DNA of 64,000 nucleotides from Parastagonospora avenae f. sp. tritici 18332-5 (GCA_022559985.1 JAFJTR010000020.1:266582-330581); one strand, 5' to 3'; counted from the first letter of the stretch, positions 1 through 11,214 are shown. The notes: a model not told the origin generated them from the letters alone. Numbers and translations: made by a program.

Positions 1-1477
1 GCAGTGGGACCAGGATGGATCTTATTTGAGTTCAGATCTTAGCAGCAACGTGGGTGCAGCGTCTTAAGAAGTGACGTATGGTGGTGAGAGGAAACCGGCT
101 ACAATACCCCCGAGCGGGAACGAGATGGCGGGGGGAGGCTGGAAACAACAAATTATGTGGTTGGGCCTTGCGCCATTCTGATTTCGAGCCAACCACAACA
201 TCTACCAACGTTTCAAGTGCGACCTGTTTTTCCATAGGTTTGTGCAATTTCGAGGCATTCTGGGTGACATGCCCAGCATCTTGGATGCTGGGTGCCAATG
301 CCATGCAACAACCGCGTGGGCCCGCTGAAGGAATGAGTTGGGTCGAAGGAGGTAGGCAGCCTGCAGAGATGACAGCAATGCGATGCCTTGCAGGCTTGCA
401 CCTCGTCCTCGATCCATCCAAGTCAGCTACGACTCGTGGACTTTGTACCGGCCCGACAGCAACTGAACGACTCAGGGATTCTCGTCGGTGGATTAACGTT
501 ACTGGAAGGGTTCTGTCCGCCCTCCCGTGTCTATCAACCAGCGTGCCGGGGCCCGAGCGCTCCACCGTGGACTCCACTGGCCCCTTAGCTTCAAATCTAC
601 ATCGGCATCGAAGACGTTGAAAACTGCAGCCATCTCGTAACCACAGCGCGATGGATCTGCAAGCACTGCAGACGGACGTTGAGCGCGTTGGTTCGCAGGC
701 AGCACCTCACCAGTCGCATCTCGCCCCTCATCGCTTCTTCGTCCAAATCAATATTGTCATTTCCTTTCGCCTGCAGTGAGACGGAACTGCTGACGCCTAG
801 AACCACCAAAGCCCTACTATCAGAGACGTTCTCTCGCCATCATGTGTGTTCGGGCCACTGCTTGTCTGCAAGCTCCCAGAGCACACTGGGGGGGCTATTG
901 GTCTCTCCACCAGCCGATGCAGCTGTTCTGCAGTGGGCTCGCCTTGCCTTGTGGCTGCATGTGAACCGCTCGCTTGGAAAGATTCCAGTGCAAAGGACAA
1001 GGTTCCTTATCAGAGCCAGAACGGAGGCACAGCCAACTATTCCGTTTGGAGCATGCTCGTTCTCCCCACAAGGATTTGCGGGACCTGAGAGCATGGATCT
1101 TCGAAGATGGCCAATATATACTATTCCAGCTCACGCAGCTTCACGCAACGCTTTCAGCCTGTTCACTCATCGTCTTTCGTTTCGTCCATTTTCTTGCGTC
1201 TTGCGACCTGCTAGCCTGCTACCTTCTCGGAATGCTCTCGTGAGCCACCGTTACACAATCCGTCAGCCGCGGCGATAAAGGTAGCCTGTCGGTTCTAGAC
1301 TCGAAATCACGCGGAGGAGCAAACCTGAGGCTTTGGTCGTCTTTTTGTTCACGGCGCATATCATCAGTCAACGTTTCTCCTTCAACGTCTCTGCCACGCC
1401 TTATCTTCCGTATACCCAGGCGCTAGAAATCCAAGTACAACTGAAAAAGGAATTGATCTTCCATTGATTGATCTACA
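1..1477. other. Intergenic / upstream region, no supported gene
   Basis: No recognisable product is encoded here. Open frames exist on both strands (for example about 200 codons on + at 679-1278), but they lack an ATG at the frame start, are rich in Ser/Arg/Leu and show no domain. The last 200 bases are pyrimidine-rich and probably hold the promoter and leader of the gene starting at 1478. Confidence 0.6.
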
Positions 1478-4400
1478 ATGTCGGCAAGGGGAGCTCGGAG
1501 TCGTAAGGTTCAGACTAAAGATATCGAGAAGAAAGAGAAGAAAGATGGGAAGAAAAAAGTCGTCACCACTATTCACGAACCTCTCGATGGATTTGCCGAT
1601 TGGCGCACAACACCCAACGTCGAGAATCCTAGGAGAGGCATCACTCGGACCCTCACGTCCTCCAGTCGTGCGACTTCGCGAAGCAGCGGTACCAACGAAA
1701 GCAACAACCGACAGCGACTGGCTACACTACACTCCAGCAACTACTCAGAGACACGACCTGCGCAATCATCAGGAGGCGGATCGGCCTCGGTGTCCGACGT
1801 TTCTGTACAAGGCAAAGAGAAAAAGCTGTACGATGCCAACGGGAAGGAAACCAAGGCTCCGCGGGGCAGAGGTGGTGGAGTTCCAATCAAAAGAACAGTC
1901 GCTCCATCGCCCGCGCCAGCTGCTTTTCGCGCCGACTCTTCGTCGTCATATCCTGCTACAGACCAGAAATCATGGTTAAACTTCAAAATCTGGAAGGGAA
2001 GCAAGGATGCAATGCGCCCATATGGCGGGTTCGAATTCGTGAGTGGGCTATACTTTCGCCTAGCATTAGAGCTAATTTAAGAATTAGGACGAGGACATGA
2101 GCACTGGTAGTGTACTCATATATTTCAAAGAAGAGCAAATGGACCACGAGCGCCCCTTGCCGTCGATCCGCGCCAGGCTAGATGTCCTTGAAAACTCAGG
2201 GTCCACCTGGTTGAAGGAGACACTGCATTATTTCCGCATAGACGACAGCGATGATGGTTGGGCGCTGCCGTCCATGTTAGAGTCTTCGATGTCACCTCGA
2301 GACTATCCCCAATACCATGATCAACCTAGCAGGCGAATGCTCGGACCAACCTCGCCAGGAGGGCGGTCACCCCCTCCGTTCGACATCGATCAATCACACG
2401 ATGGCATATCGACTAGAGCTGGATCCAGGCTGGACACCTTGTCTGAGAACGGGCGTGCTCAGCGGTCGAATTCGGATGCAGTATTTCGTAGGCTTGCTGA
2501 GGATCAGCCCACCCACAAGCTATGGTTCACGGCGCCTGACCACATCAAGACCGCGCAAGGTCAAAGACTACACCACGTAGCTATCAGAAATTTCCTCGCA
2601 ATGTTACACGGGAAACCCATCGTCGGTGCAGATCTTTTCGACATGTTGAACACTCTCCAGCCGCAGATTGAAGATATGTACAAATTTGACGATAACCAAT
2701 CCAGAGTGTCGGCTCGCGATCGAAGCATTCAAATGATCACAAACTACCTTGGACAGCACGGAATTGATGATGTGCGAACTAGCATCAAGAGTGCCATGTG
2801 TCTTCTCACCTGGTCCGAACAAGAGCAAGTGAAGTGGCGACAGGGGTACCTCGAGAACTTTGTGCATCTTGCTGGAGTAATGATACCGGAGCTAGAGGAC
2901 GTGCCAGAGTTCAAGCGTCTTTCTATTGTGACACGGCGTAATCTCGGTATCGCAGCGAAGACGCTTCAGTTGCGCAAAATGGAGGCAGAGGAGAAGTTGG
3001 CAGCATTCGACTTCAGTGACCTCTGGGAAGATACGGCCAAGGTTGCGAACAGCCCTGTCTATCACAGTTACCAGACCTTCCGATCGTTTCTCATCAACCA
3101 CTATTCGCGCAACTACGGCAACTGGCCGCCAGCTAGTGATCAGACGTGGCTGAATCGTAAGATTGCTCTCGCGTTGCAAGAAGATTTCGGCTCACTATAC
3201 GACTATCTGGTAAACAGGGACGTGGTCTGGAATCCGCGCGAGGAACGAGCGAGCCGCAAATGGGAAATGGCTCACCGGAGGGACGAGGGTTTCAAAGCCG
3301 ACGTGCCTGAGCTGAACATTACCGACCTGCTCGTCCGCTTTGATGCAAAATTCAGCTATGCGCATATACCGCATCCATATCCTTTGCTTCCTAGGGAGAT
3401 ACCAAAAACGACTAAAGAGAAAGAGAAGAAAAGCCTGTTCTCAAGTCTGAAGAAAGACAAGAGCAAGGATGTCACGAAGGATGCAAAGGCGCACTTGCAG
3501 CTATCGATATTATTCAGTGATGCCACGAATATCGAGAAGCTGGATGTGAACTTCCACGGTAAATCAAATATCTCTCAAATCCGAGGAACATGTGCTCACA
3601 AACACGATAGGGTCAACGCTCATCGACAAATTCGAGCAATTCGAAATGACCACCGACCTCAAGAACACCACACCCCGCGAAGCCCGTCTCGGCCGCTGGA
3701 TCCTCGTCTACGGCATCCTGCAAGTCCTCTCCACCATCTCCGTCGACGTCCAGGGCGTCAAACATACCGACGGCGTCAAATACTTGCTCTGCACCGACCT
3801 CAAGCGCTGCCCCGAATGGGTCACACACGGGCAAACGGAATACCTCGAAGCCAGCCAGAAGCGCTCCTGGTGCTGGCAACGCAGCTGGGATCCCGCGCCC
3901 ACGCAGACCGCGCCCGCGGAACTCGAGGCCATTCCGCAAGCCCCCGTCGCTCCCGACAGACATTACGACAGCGCGCGCCAGCGCGACCGAGAGCGACAGC
4001 GCCAACGAGAAAGAGAACAATCGTCCCCCCCACCGCTTAATCTGAATACATCACTTGCCCTCCTCCCGCACTCGCTCCACGAAAAACTCGCCCTCTCGTC
4101 CCCGACCCATCGCCACCGGGATGCCGAGAAAGCCATGCAAGCAGACTTCGCCCATTGGAAGCCGCGCCTCGACTCCCTGCCCCAATCCCACCACAACGAC
4201 TTCGACTTTTCCATCCGCGCTATGCCCAGGTCGACGATGGATACGGATCTCGAGGGGTACCCGTTTAGTCCCGAGGAGGTGCAGTGGCCGGTGCCGCCGG
4301 GGTACACGGAGCGCGATGCGGGCGGAGGAGGGGGGAATAGGGAGAGTGGGATTGGGTATAGTGTGAGTGGGAGTGTGTGTGGGGCGGGGGGGAATGCGTT

Positions 4401-4497
4401 TTTGGATTTGGATTTGGGGGAGGAACGGGGGGATGGGGGAGAGAGGGAGAGGGAAAGGAGGAGTCCGAGGAGGATGTATGAGAGGGGTGGGTGGTGA
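1478..4497 (+). CDS. Large fungal-specific protein of unknown function (possibly DUF8004 family)
   Basis: Three exons: 1478-2038, 2088-3558 and 3611-4497, giving 972 aa. Both introns (49 and 52 nt) have GT..AG ends, and each join keeps the frame. The first 190 residues are basic and Ser-rich (disordered). The middle (about 190-730) is a folded region with conserved-looking blocks such as LYDYLVNRDVVWNPREER, and a second block follows the second intron (STLIDKFEQFEMTTDLKN). A Lys-rich stretch (KEKEKKSLFSSLKKDK) lies between them. The C-terminus is low-complexity: Arg/Glu/Gln repeats, then Gly-rich. From memory this architecture matches a fungal family of unknown function (DUF8004), which I could not test. 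No signal peptide or membrane segment is visible. It converges on the polymerase gene at 4662. I do not know its function. Confidence 0.85.
4318..4495 (+). repeat. G-rich, purine-skewed low-complexity tract inside the 3' end of the coding region
   Basis: The + strand carries many runs of three to seven G, followed by GA repeats. It encodes Gly-, Glu- and Arg-rich sequence at the extreme C-terminus of the preceding gene. The flanking coding sequence (3650-4250) is C-rich instead, so the skew flips sharply. The G runs are spaced closely enough to allow G-quadruplex formation. Confidence 0.7.
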
Positions 4498-4661
4498 TTA
4501 AGGGCAAGCATTGTGTTATGGAAGGTCATTTGCAAAAGTGGGTTTGATAATAAAAACAGGGTTGTAGGTCAGGATCGTCTTGGTAAAAGTATGTCAAGGA
4601 TTAATGTGTATTGTTTTCATCAGGGGGTATCATCTATCGTCATCAACGCTCTCAATCACAT

Positions 4662-6656
4662 TTACGATCCGCCAAGGGAGAAGAACGCCCTCCGCTTCTC
4701 CCTCGCCTGCTGCTCTGACGCCACCGGTTCGTTCTTCGGACGGCCTCGCTTCCCCTTCTTCTGCGCAGGTTTCGACACACTGACTTGCTTCTCGAGCTTA
4801 GGTGCAGGAGGAGCAGTGGACTTGACAGCTTCCTTGATGGTCTGCTTGGACAGACAAAAGTCGATATGTGCGTTGAAAGTGGCGTCGTCTGGTGGCTGCG
4901 GGAGGGAGCAGATCGGACATATCCACTGCTCTTCGGCAGGTGAATCTGGCATGTCGTTTCCATTCGAGGGTGGAGTACGCTGGTCTTGCTGAACATCATG
5001 CTCTTGCGACAGCTTCTCTAGCTCGTTCATTTCGTCGTTGCGTTCTCGTCGTGCTGCCTCTTCAAACTCTTCTTCCGGCCAGGTCTCCCAGTCGCCTTCG
5101 TCGGTTGTCTTGGACGGCTTGGTCGTGGTGCCGGGTGGTTTGACGCGGCCGAAGAAGTCGATGCCAGGTTTCTTCGTTGTGACAAGATGAGTTGCGCGGA
5201 GGCCCATCAAGCGCAATCTCATGTTTGGAATTTCTTTCATGAGCTTCTCCAGCATGGGGAGACCGTACTTGTACAAGTCATCCGCACGATGAACTGCGAA
5301 CGGCGGCGTCATCTGCCGGGTATGGACCTCGTAGGTGTGCAGCTTAATCTTGATGCATAGTGTCCTACCCTTGTATTCGGTACGCTTCAAATCGCCCTCC
5401 AGCTCCTCTGCTATGTGACGGAGCTTGTCGCGCAAAGCGTCAGGAGATTGCATCTCCTTGAACGTAGTCTCTGTACCGACACTCTTGCGCTCATAATCCT
5501 CAGCGCGCTGGATCTTGGTACGCCCTAGGCCCAAGTAGCACTGCATCAGGAACTGGAAAGCTTTCTGGCCGAATAGCTTTGGCAGATAAGCTCGATGCGC
5601 GTAGATGTCTCCACATGTCTTGACGCCAATTGCGTCCAGCTCGCGCTCGAAGACACGGCCGATGCCGTTCACTTTGCGCGTAGGCATCGTCTTCATGAAC
5701 TCCATGACGGTTTGGCGGTCGCTAGGCAGGAAGAACTGACCATTGGGTTTGTTCTTGTTCGAGCAGATCTTTGCAAGCTTCGCATTCGCAGCAATTCCGG
5801 CCGAAACAGTGATCTTCGTGATCTCATGCACATCCGCCCGCAACTGACTGACTGCCTCCTCCGGGGTCATGTGGTGCTCCTCACAGTACGTGGTAAGGTT
5901 CAGGTAGGCTTCGTCGCAACTAGCGCTTTCGAAGCCCGGGTCGTAGCGGGCGAGGACCTCGCGCACCTCTTCTGCCTTGGCCATGTACTTTGCGAAGTTC
6001 ATGGGCACACATACCAGCTGCGGGCAGAGCTTCAAAGCGACGAAGCCAGCCATTCCTGAGCGACACCCAAAGCGCCTGGCATGGTAGTTGCAGGTCGTCA
6101 GCACGCCTTTGCCGACAGCCATGGGCACCTCCTTCAGCTCTGGGCGGTCTAGCTCCTCCACTGCCGCATAGAAAGCATCGCAGTCGATGTGCACTACCAC
6201 CTGGCTCAGGTCTCGACTCAGTTCCAACTCGGCTATGAGGTCGTCCGCCCGTCGAAGATCCGAAGCCAAGTCGAGCTTCTCAAGCTGCTTCCGTTTGGCC
6301 AGGATCCGACTGATCTTCTCAGTAAGGTTCTTGTCCTTGGCCTCCTCATTGTTGAAGAACTTAGAGCCCTTAGAGGCATTGTATATGACCTCAGACACCT
6401 TCTGCTGGTCGACCGAGTCCTGGCCAGCTTTGGTGAGCGAGGGCCCGAGCAGGTGGTATTTGAGGGAGTCGTGCTCAGGGGAGGTGGTTCGCGTAGGCTC
6501 GGGCCGGGCTGCATGCTCATGTGCGCCTTGGTTAAGGGCATCGTTGGTGCTGGCGGTGCTCGAGGCGGTAGACGCGGCAGGGACATGCGGAGGACGGGCG
6601 CCTCGTGGCTGCACGTGTGGGCGGCGTGGGTAGAGGCGGTCGGGCTCATTGCTCAT
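4662..6656 (-). CDS. POLK: DNA polymerase kappa (Y-family translesion polymerase)
   Basis: Single exon, 664 aa from the first in-frame ATG (6656); the frame stays open upstream without another ATG. The palm catalytic motifs are clear: HIDCDAFYAAVE at about 156-167 (two metal-binding Asp and the Tyr of the steric gate) and SCDEAYLNL with the Ser-Asp-Glu triad. The thumb helix-hairpin-helix (KVNGIGRVFERELDAIGV) and the little-finger domain (SVGTETTF onward) follow. Near the C-terminus is one UBZ4-type zinc finger (CPIC..HIDFC, about 580-602) that binds ubiquitinated PCNA. The protein ends in basic sequence plus a Phe-Phe pair that may be a degenerate PCNA-binding motif. Known family role: bypass of bulky minor-groove DNA adducts in the nucleus. 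It is divergent from the gene at 7166 and shares its promoter. Confidence 0.97.
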   Translation of the reverse strand: MSNEPDRLYPRRPHVQPRGARPPHVPAASTASSTASTNDALNQGAHEHAARPEPTRTTSPEHDSLKYHLLGPSLTKAGQDSVDQQKVSEVIYNASKGSKFFNNEEAKDKNLTEKISRILAKRKQLEKLDLASDLRRADDLIAELELSRDLSQVVVHIDCDAFYAAVEELDRPELKEVPMAVGKGVLTTCNYHARRFGCRSGMAGFVALKLCPQLVCVPMNFAKYMAKAEEVREVLARYDPGFESASCDEAYLNLTTYCEEHHMTPEEAVSQLRADVHEITKITVSAGIAANAKLAKICSNKNKPNGQFFLPSDRQTVMEFMKTMPTRKVNGIGRVFERELDAIGVKTCGDIYAHRAYLPKLFGQKAFQFLMQCYLGLGRTKIQRAEDYERKSVGTETTFKEMQSPDALRDKLRHIAEELEGDLKRTEYKGRTLCIKIKLHTYEVHTRQMTPPFAVHRADDLYKYGLPMLEKLMKEIPNMRLRLMGLRATHLVTTKKPGIDFFGRVKPPGTTTKPSKTTDEGDWETWPEEEFEEAARRERNDEMNELEKLSQEHDVQQDQRTPPSNGNDMPDSPAEEQWICPICSLPQPPDDATFNAHIDFCLSKQTIKEAVKSTAPPAPKLEKQVSVSKPAQKKGKRGRPKNEPVASEQQAREKRRAFFSLGGS

Positions 6657-6783
6657 GGTTTGGGCGGGTCCATGCCGGAGAGCATTGAAATTGGGGCCGC
6701 GACGCGATATGAGGCTCACCAGAAGTTAATGACGCGCCTGGCCGCCAGCCTCGATTTGAGCCTAGTGCGCCGGCGACCCCATT

Positions 6784-6817
<34 letters not shown>

Positions 6818-6818
6818 G
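6784..6818 (+). repeat. 7-bp tandem repeat, CACTAGC x about 5
   Basis: Five head-to-tail heptamers; the last copy ends in G instead of C. They lie about 130 bp upstream of the polymerase kappa ATG, in the divergent promoter. Being short and nearly perfect, they may vary in copy number between strains. Confidence 0.95.
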
Positions 6819-6900
6819 ATCCACTCGTCAAGTCACGGCCACGACATGGCGACCTCGATCCCGCACCAGATCAGACGCCTACATTCACACCGCTTTCTCT

Positions 6901-6921
6901 AATTGCCCATTGCCCATTGCC
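6901..6921 (+). repeat. 7-bp tandem repeat, ATTGCCC x 3
   Basis: Three perfect tandem copies in the same divergent promoter, about 80 bp beyond the CACTAGC array and unrelated to it in sequence. A C10 homopolymer follows at 7064-7073, in the leader of the gene starting at 7166. Confidence 0.9.
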
Positions 6922-7165
6922 CGGATATGGACGCGCTGTCATTCCTACACCTCCCAGCACCGCCGCCATTGTAACCGTGGGGCGCTGCAACGACGGAAAT
7001 AATTGTTTTGCCCGCAGAAGTTCAGAACTAGTCACCCAACATCAACAACTCCTGTCAACACCGCCCCCCCCCCGCCCAGCAACCGCCCGCCTGCCACCCC
7101 GCGAGGCCATGATACCCCACTGTACACCTCGAAGCACCCAAACAACAGAGCTGGACTAAGCGTGG

Positions 7166-9256
7166 ATGATGCCCATCGACCGCACTCCCCAGAACAACCT
7201 CAAGCCGAAGCTCGCGAGCAACCGGACCGCGAAGACGCCGCTCACGCCTCGCCTCGCTGCTGCACCCTCCCAAGCGACTACGAACAGCACGCAGCCGACC
7301 CGCACCGTACGGACTAGCAATGCAACAACGCCGAGGGTCGCCAATACGGTGCATGAGGACGTCACGCCCGTCAAGGCCTTCCTGAACAGCAATGTCACTC
7401 CCCGGTCCTCGTCCAGAAAGTCCCGTGTGGGCGTGGAGAGCACACTGTCTTCGCCTAGTGGAACGCCCATCAACACGCCCTCGTCTTCGCGACCGACTTC
7501 AACCATAGACTTTCAGCAGAAAGAGCCTGGCATTGGCTACAGTGCACTCGGGGTTGCTGGCAATAAAGGTGCCCAGGGTGGCGTCCGACCACGCTCCACC
7601 CCAGGACCAGGCGGCCCTCAATTCGCACCGCCTTCACGGCCTCCCTTATCGACCATACACAACTCAACACCAGATGTGGGCTCGGCAAAACCCACCTCGT
7701 CTCTCTTCTTCCACGCCAGCGATGTTAGGCCTCAAGAACAGCAGCAGCCACCACAGAAAAAAGCACCGGTCTTCTTCTATGCCAATGGTAAGCAGGATGG
7801 ACCTCCACGGAGACCTGATATGGCGTCTCCGCCCCTTTCATCAGCTGGCAGGTCGCATTCGGGGAGCAAGTTCTTCCATGCTGACACCGTCTCCGAGGTG
7901 AGGAGCAATCCATCGAACCTCACTCCATCGCCTATGTCTACATCACCGGAACCAATACATCTAAACCCGCCACCGCCCCCTAGCCAAGCTCGATCGCCGT
8001 CACCTACCAAGGAGTGGGCACATCTGTCCTACCGAAAGGGGGCATCTCAGGTGATGCGACCATCAATAGTCTCGCGCAATTCTGCCATGTCCATCCTCTC
8101 TGGGCCGCCAACTCCCGATGTGCCAGACCGGCTCAGCAGACGTTCTAGTGCTGCATCCTACGCTATGCGGGGAAGTCACGGCAAGAGTGCCAGCCTGTCT
8201 TCCATCGACTCCGTGACGGATCCGAAGCATGTACCGTCCACTGAGCCCGCAGGCCATGCACCCAGTCCACTAAACACCGATAGGCGGGTTGTGAGCATAG
8301 CTTCTGTCGCCGACAGCATGGCTTCCATGCCATCCCCGCCGTTGGCCCCATTTTCTGGACCTACATCTCCAACCTCAGCAAGCCCGACCAAGGCAAACGG
8401 CACTCAAAGCGCACTGGAAGCTATGAACGAGCTCGCTGCGAATGCGCGTCGCGAACGGAAAGTACTAGATCTTGAGATCAGCAACTCTTCACTGCTCGCC
8501 ATCAATCGCTCACTCGAAAAAGAGGTCCGTAAGCAAAAGGCTGAGATCAGGAGGTTCCGCCGCATGAGCAGAGCTGGACGCTTCTCCGTCGATACAGCTG
8601 GTGCAACCCTAGAAAGCTCGCCCCTGCATAGTGCTAGTCATATTGGTGACCTATCCGACATGTCAGAAGAAGACGAAGCAGACCAGCTAGAAGAACCTGA
8701 GGAGGATGAGCCAGAAAGCAGTGAGGATTCTTTTGACGAAAGTCAACTAAGTCCATCAGCTCAGCTAGAGCGAGACGAGGCCCACCGCTTCAAGGACGAG
8801 AAACGCTTACAGCTCGATCTGTCAAAACACCGGGATCTACTCCTCGACAGCCAGAAGATGAACCAGAGTCTGAAGCGATGCATGAACTGGACAGAACAGC
8901 TCATCAAAGACGGCCAAAAAGCACTAGAATACCAAGTCCGCCCCAGCGACGTCAAAATCGGCGGGCGCGTACTCATCGCCGAAGACGACGACGAAGACGA
9001 CAACACGCAAGCCGAGGAGTCCAAGGGTCTCCTCAGCCCCTGGAGCCCGCTTCACCGCTCCATCGATGGCCTCGAGGCGCTCGACTCGCCCTTCTTCGCG
9101 GGCGCAATGGAGCGCATCGTCGACCGCGACAGCGGCGTCGATATCGACGGCTTAGACGCCCTCGCGCCACCCATACCCGGTTCCACAGCCTCTCTCGGCT
9201 CCCCATTCGAAGAGCGCATACAGCGCCTACAAGCCTCCATCGAGGCTCTTTCATAA
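7166..9256 (+). CDS. Coiled-coil protein of unknown function with three FFxA motifs
   Basis: Single exon, 696 aa; tandem ATG codons at 7166 and 7169. The N-terminal 420 residues are disordered and rich in Ser, Pro and Thr with many S/T-P sites, typical of a phosphorylated cytoskeletal or cell-cycle protein. Within it a short motif recurs: FFHA at 181-184, FFYA at 203-206 and FFHA at 236-239. A coiled coil rich in Arg/Lys/Glu follows at about 420-470 (LEISNSSLLAINRSLEKEVR). Next come an acidic stretch (about 495-530) and a second helical region (about 535-585). The C-terminus is acidic with a final helix. No membrane segment or signal peptide is visible. I do not recognise the family with confidence. 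Confidence 0.88.
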   Translation: MMPIDRTPQNNLKPKLASNRTAKTPLTPRLAAAPSQATTNSTQPTRTVRTSNATTPRVANTVHEDVTPVKAFLNSNVTPRSSSRKSRVGVESTLSSPSGTPINTPSSSRPTSTIDFQQKEPGIGYSALGVAGNKGAQGGVRPRSTPGPGGPQFAPPSRPPLSTIHNSTPDVGSAKPTSSLFFHASDVRPQEQQQPPQKKAPVFFYANGKQDGPPRRPDMASPPLSSAGRSHSGSKFFHADTVSEVRSNPSNLTPSPMSTSPEPIHLNPPPPPSQARSPSPTKEWAHLSYRKGASQVMRPSIVSRNSAMSILSGPPTPDVPDRLSRRSSAASYAMRGSHGKSASLSSIDSVTDPKHVPSTEPAGHAPSPLNTDRRVVSIASVADSMASMPSPPLAPFSGPTSPTSASPTKANGTQSALEAMNELAANARRERKVLDLEISNSSLLAINRSLEKEVRKQKAEIRRFRRMSRAGRFSVDTAGATLESSPLHSASHIGDLSDMSEEDEADQLEEPEEDEPESSEDSFDESQLSPSAQLERDEAHRFKDEKRLQLDLSKHRDLLLDSQKMNQSLKRCMNWTEQLIKDGQKALEYQVRPSDVKIGGRVLIAEDDDEDDNTQAEESKGLLSPWSPLHRSIDGLEALDSPFFAGAMERIVDRDSGVDIDGLDALAPPIPGSTASLGSPFEERIQRLQASIEALS

Positions 9257-9983
9257 CACGCGCATTCGCCGGATTTTTATTTCCTTTGTTCCATATCAGA
9301 CCTACATACCCCCGCGCGCGCTTTTTCTTGGTTGTGCGATCCGGCGTTTATGATTATTCTGCTCGGAGGTGGGCATTTGCATAAAAGAACCGGCGTTGTG
9401 GAATATACGTTGGATGCGATTCCAACGTCAACTAACGACCGTTTCCTTTTGTGTGCTCTTGCTACGGACGGCCGATGCTTCCTCTCGCTTAACTTATTTA
9501 CCGCCAATCAGTCATGTCTGATCTCTCGGGCCGCCCGCTGTACGGCTGCTTCTGTCGCTCGCTTGCATGTATCGAATCGGATCTGGGACGCTTCGATATC
9601 CGGCTCTCGCCTTCTAGCTAGCTCGCCCTCTTTTGCATCTTGGACAAGATTTATTGCTGGCCGACAGCAAGTCATGTTTGGGTGGTTCCCGTTGTACTTG
9701 TATGTGTGTAGTTTAATGATACCCCCGTGATTTATTCACTCAAGAATAGCTGAAATATTGAATGTCACCACTGTGTTTGAGCGAGGCAATCATCAAGACC
9801 GCGTTTTCAACGTGTTTGAATTAGCTAGTGTGGTTTGTTTCATGAAAGCAACGATGCTGTGTCTATTATTGTGCATGAAGATGACAGAATATCTACGGGT
9901 ATCAGAAAGATGAATGTACACGAAATCTACCCTCCACCTGCCCGTATCGCAGGAACGGGAAGCAGACCGAGCCTGCAAAGCCT
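9257..9983. other. Convergent 3' intergenic region, no supported gene
   Basis: Lies between the ends of two convergent genes. The right part probably holds the 3' UTR of the zinc transporter on the minus strand. The open minus frame reaching 9793 is intron 2 and 3' UTR read-through of that gene, not extra coding sequence. Confidence 0.6.
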
Positions 9984-11214
9984 CTAAGCCCAGTATCCGA
10001 GAAGTGCCATCAGTCCTAGTTTTCGTTAGCAAGGCACGCGATTTCAAAGGAGAACTGAACTTACCAGCACCAAGCGTCATCAGCATAAACGCATTAATCG
10101 TCCTGCCGACCGGTCCCTTCTGCATGTACGGGCTGAACATGAACTCGTGCGCCATCAACTCGACCAGACCCGTGTAAATGAGGATGCCAGCGGAGATGGA
10201 GTCGAAAATACCATTGACCAGCAAGTTCGTGCGACCTTCAGGCGAAAAGCTTTGGCGCACACCGAGACCGATGGCGATGGCAATCGGCGTCGATAAGCCG
10301 TAGCCCAGACCAAGCAGATACGGCGTCCATCGCTTAGACTTTGGCCAGGGAACCTCGGCCAGACGAGCGCCCAGACCGAGACCTTCAAATGTCTGGTGGA
10401 AGACGAGGACAATGTAGAGCGTGATGAATTCCTCTCCCGAGACGGCAAGCGTCAGACCGATGAAGATGGAGTGGAAGATGACACCAAATTCGAGGATGAA
10501 TACGGCAGTGAGTTGCGCCGCGTACGTCTCGGGAATAATCTGCTGGGCTTGCCACTCGCTGCCGATCTGTTCGTTGGCGACGTGATCGCGCTGGTGGCCG
10601 AGGTGGTCTTCACCGCGGAGGTTGGGGTCGGTAGCGTGACCCTCTACGTCTTCTGGGGCCTTCTTACGGTCTTCCATGCTCATTTCGTCACTGTGGCTGT
10701 GGCTGGCACCGTGCGAGTGATCATGGTCGCCGCCAAAGTCGCCGTAGCGCATCACCATGAGCTCGAGGAAGAACATGACGAAGATGGTCATTAGGGCGAT
10801 GCCTTCGGGCCATGGGTACTTCTTGATGACGCCGGTAAGGCACTCGGCGCCCAGCGCCTCATTTGCAGGTGCGAGAAGATGAATGAAAGCTGTGGCGATG
10901 ATGACACCAGATCCAAAGTACTTGGCGCCAAAGAATACCCATGATGGTACCAGTTTTGAGTCGCTTCGCTTTGCGAAGGTCGGGAAGACAGCACCTGGTA
11001 GTTGTCAATACAAGTTTGCACTGTCACGATCGCGCGCAAGATATTGCTTACCGAAGAGAGATCCAGCCATGATGACGAAGATGGCGGAGATGCGGACACC
11101 CATACGGCCGTCGTATGAGTTCTGAGTTTCACAAGCTGGTGCAGGCGCTTCCTCAGCGGCAGAACCGTCGTCTTGACGCAGCACGAGTCGTGCCACCTCC
11201 ATAGCAGCCTCCAT
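9984..11214 (-). CDS. ZIP-family zinc/iron transporter (ZRT-like)
   Basis: Three exons in transcription order: 11214-11052, 10994-10065 and 10015-9984; introns of 57 and 49 nt; 374 aa. The tiny last exon (10 codons plus stop) restores the ZIP C-terminus, in which LGAG is followed by LMALLGYWA. Eight membrane segments are expected. Segments 1-3 begin with GVRISAIFVIMAGSLFG. A cytosolic His-rich loop follows (GGDHDHSHGASHSHSD), then the signature helix with HSIFIGLTLA and HQTFEGLGLG, whose His and Glu residues form the metal path. The N-terminus contains a Cys/Glu-rich lumenal piece. Known family role: Zn2+ import across the plasma membrane. I saw no clear Zap1/ZafA site upstream. Without the last splice the frame would add about 65 unrelated residues. 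Confidence 0.95.

Noticed and set aside
78..620. 180-codon open frame on + near the window start
   Set aside because: ATG is present, but an equally long frame runs on the opposite strand and the translation lacks any domain or gene-like composition.
679..1278. 199-codon open frame on +
   Set aside because: Starts with a non-ATG codon; Ser/Arg/Leu-rich translation; pyrimidine-rich sequence explains the lack of stops.
2020..2036. GGTTCGAATTC, resembling a tRNA B box
   Set aside because: It lies within coding sequence and has no matching A box or cloverleaf-forming flanks.
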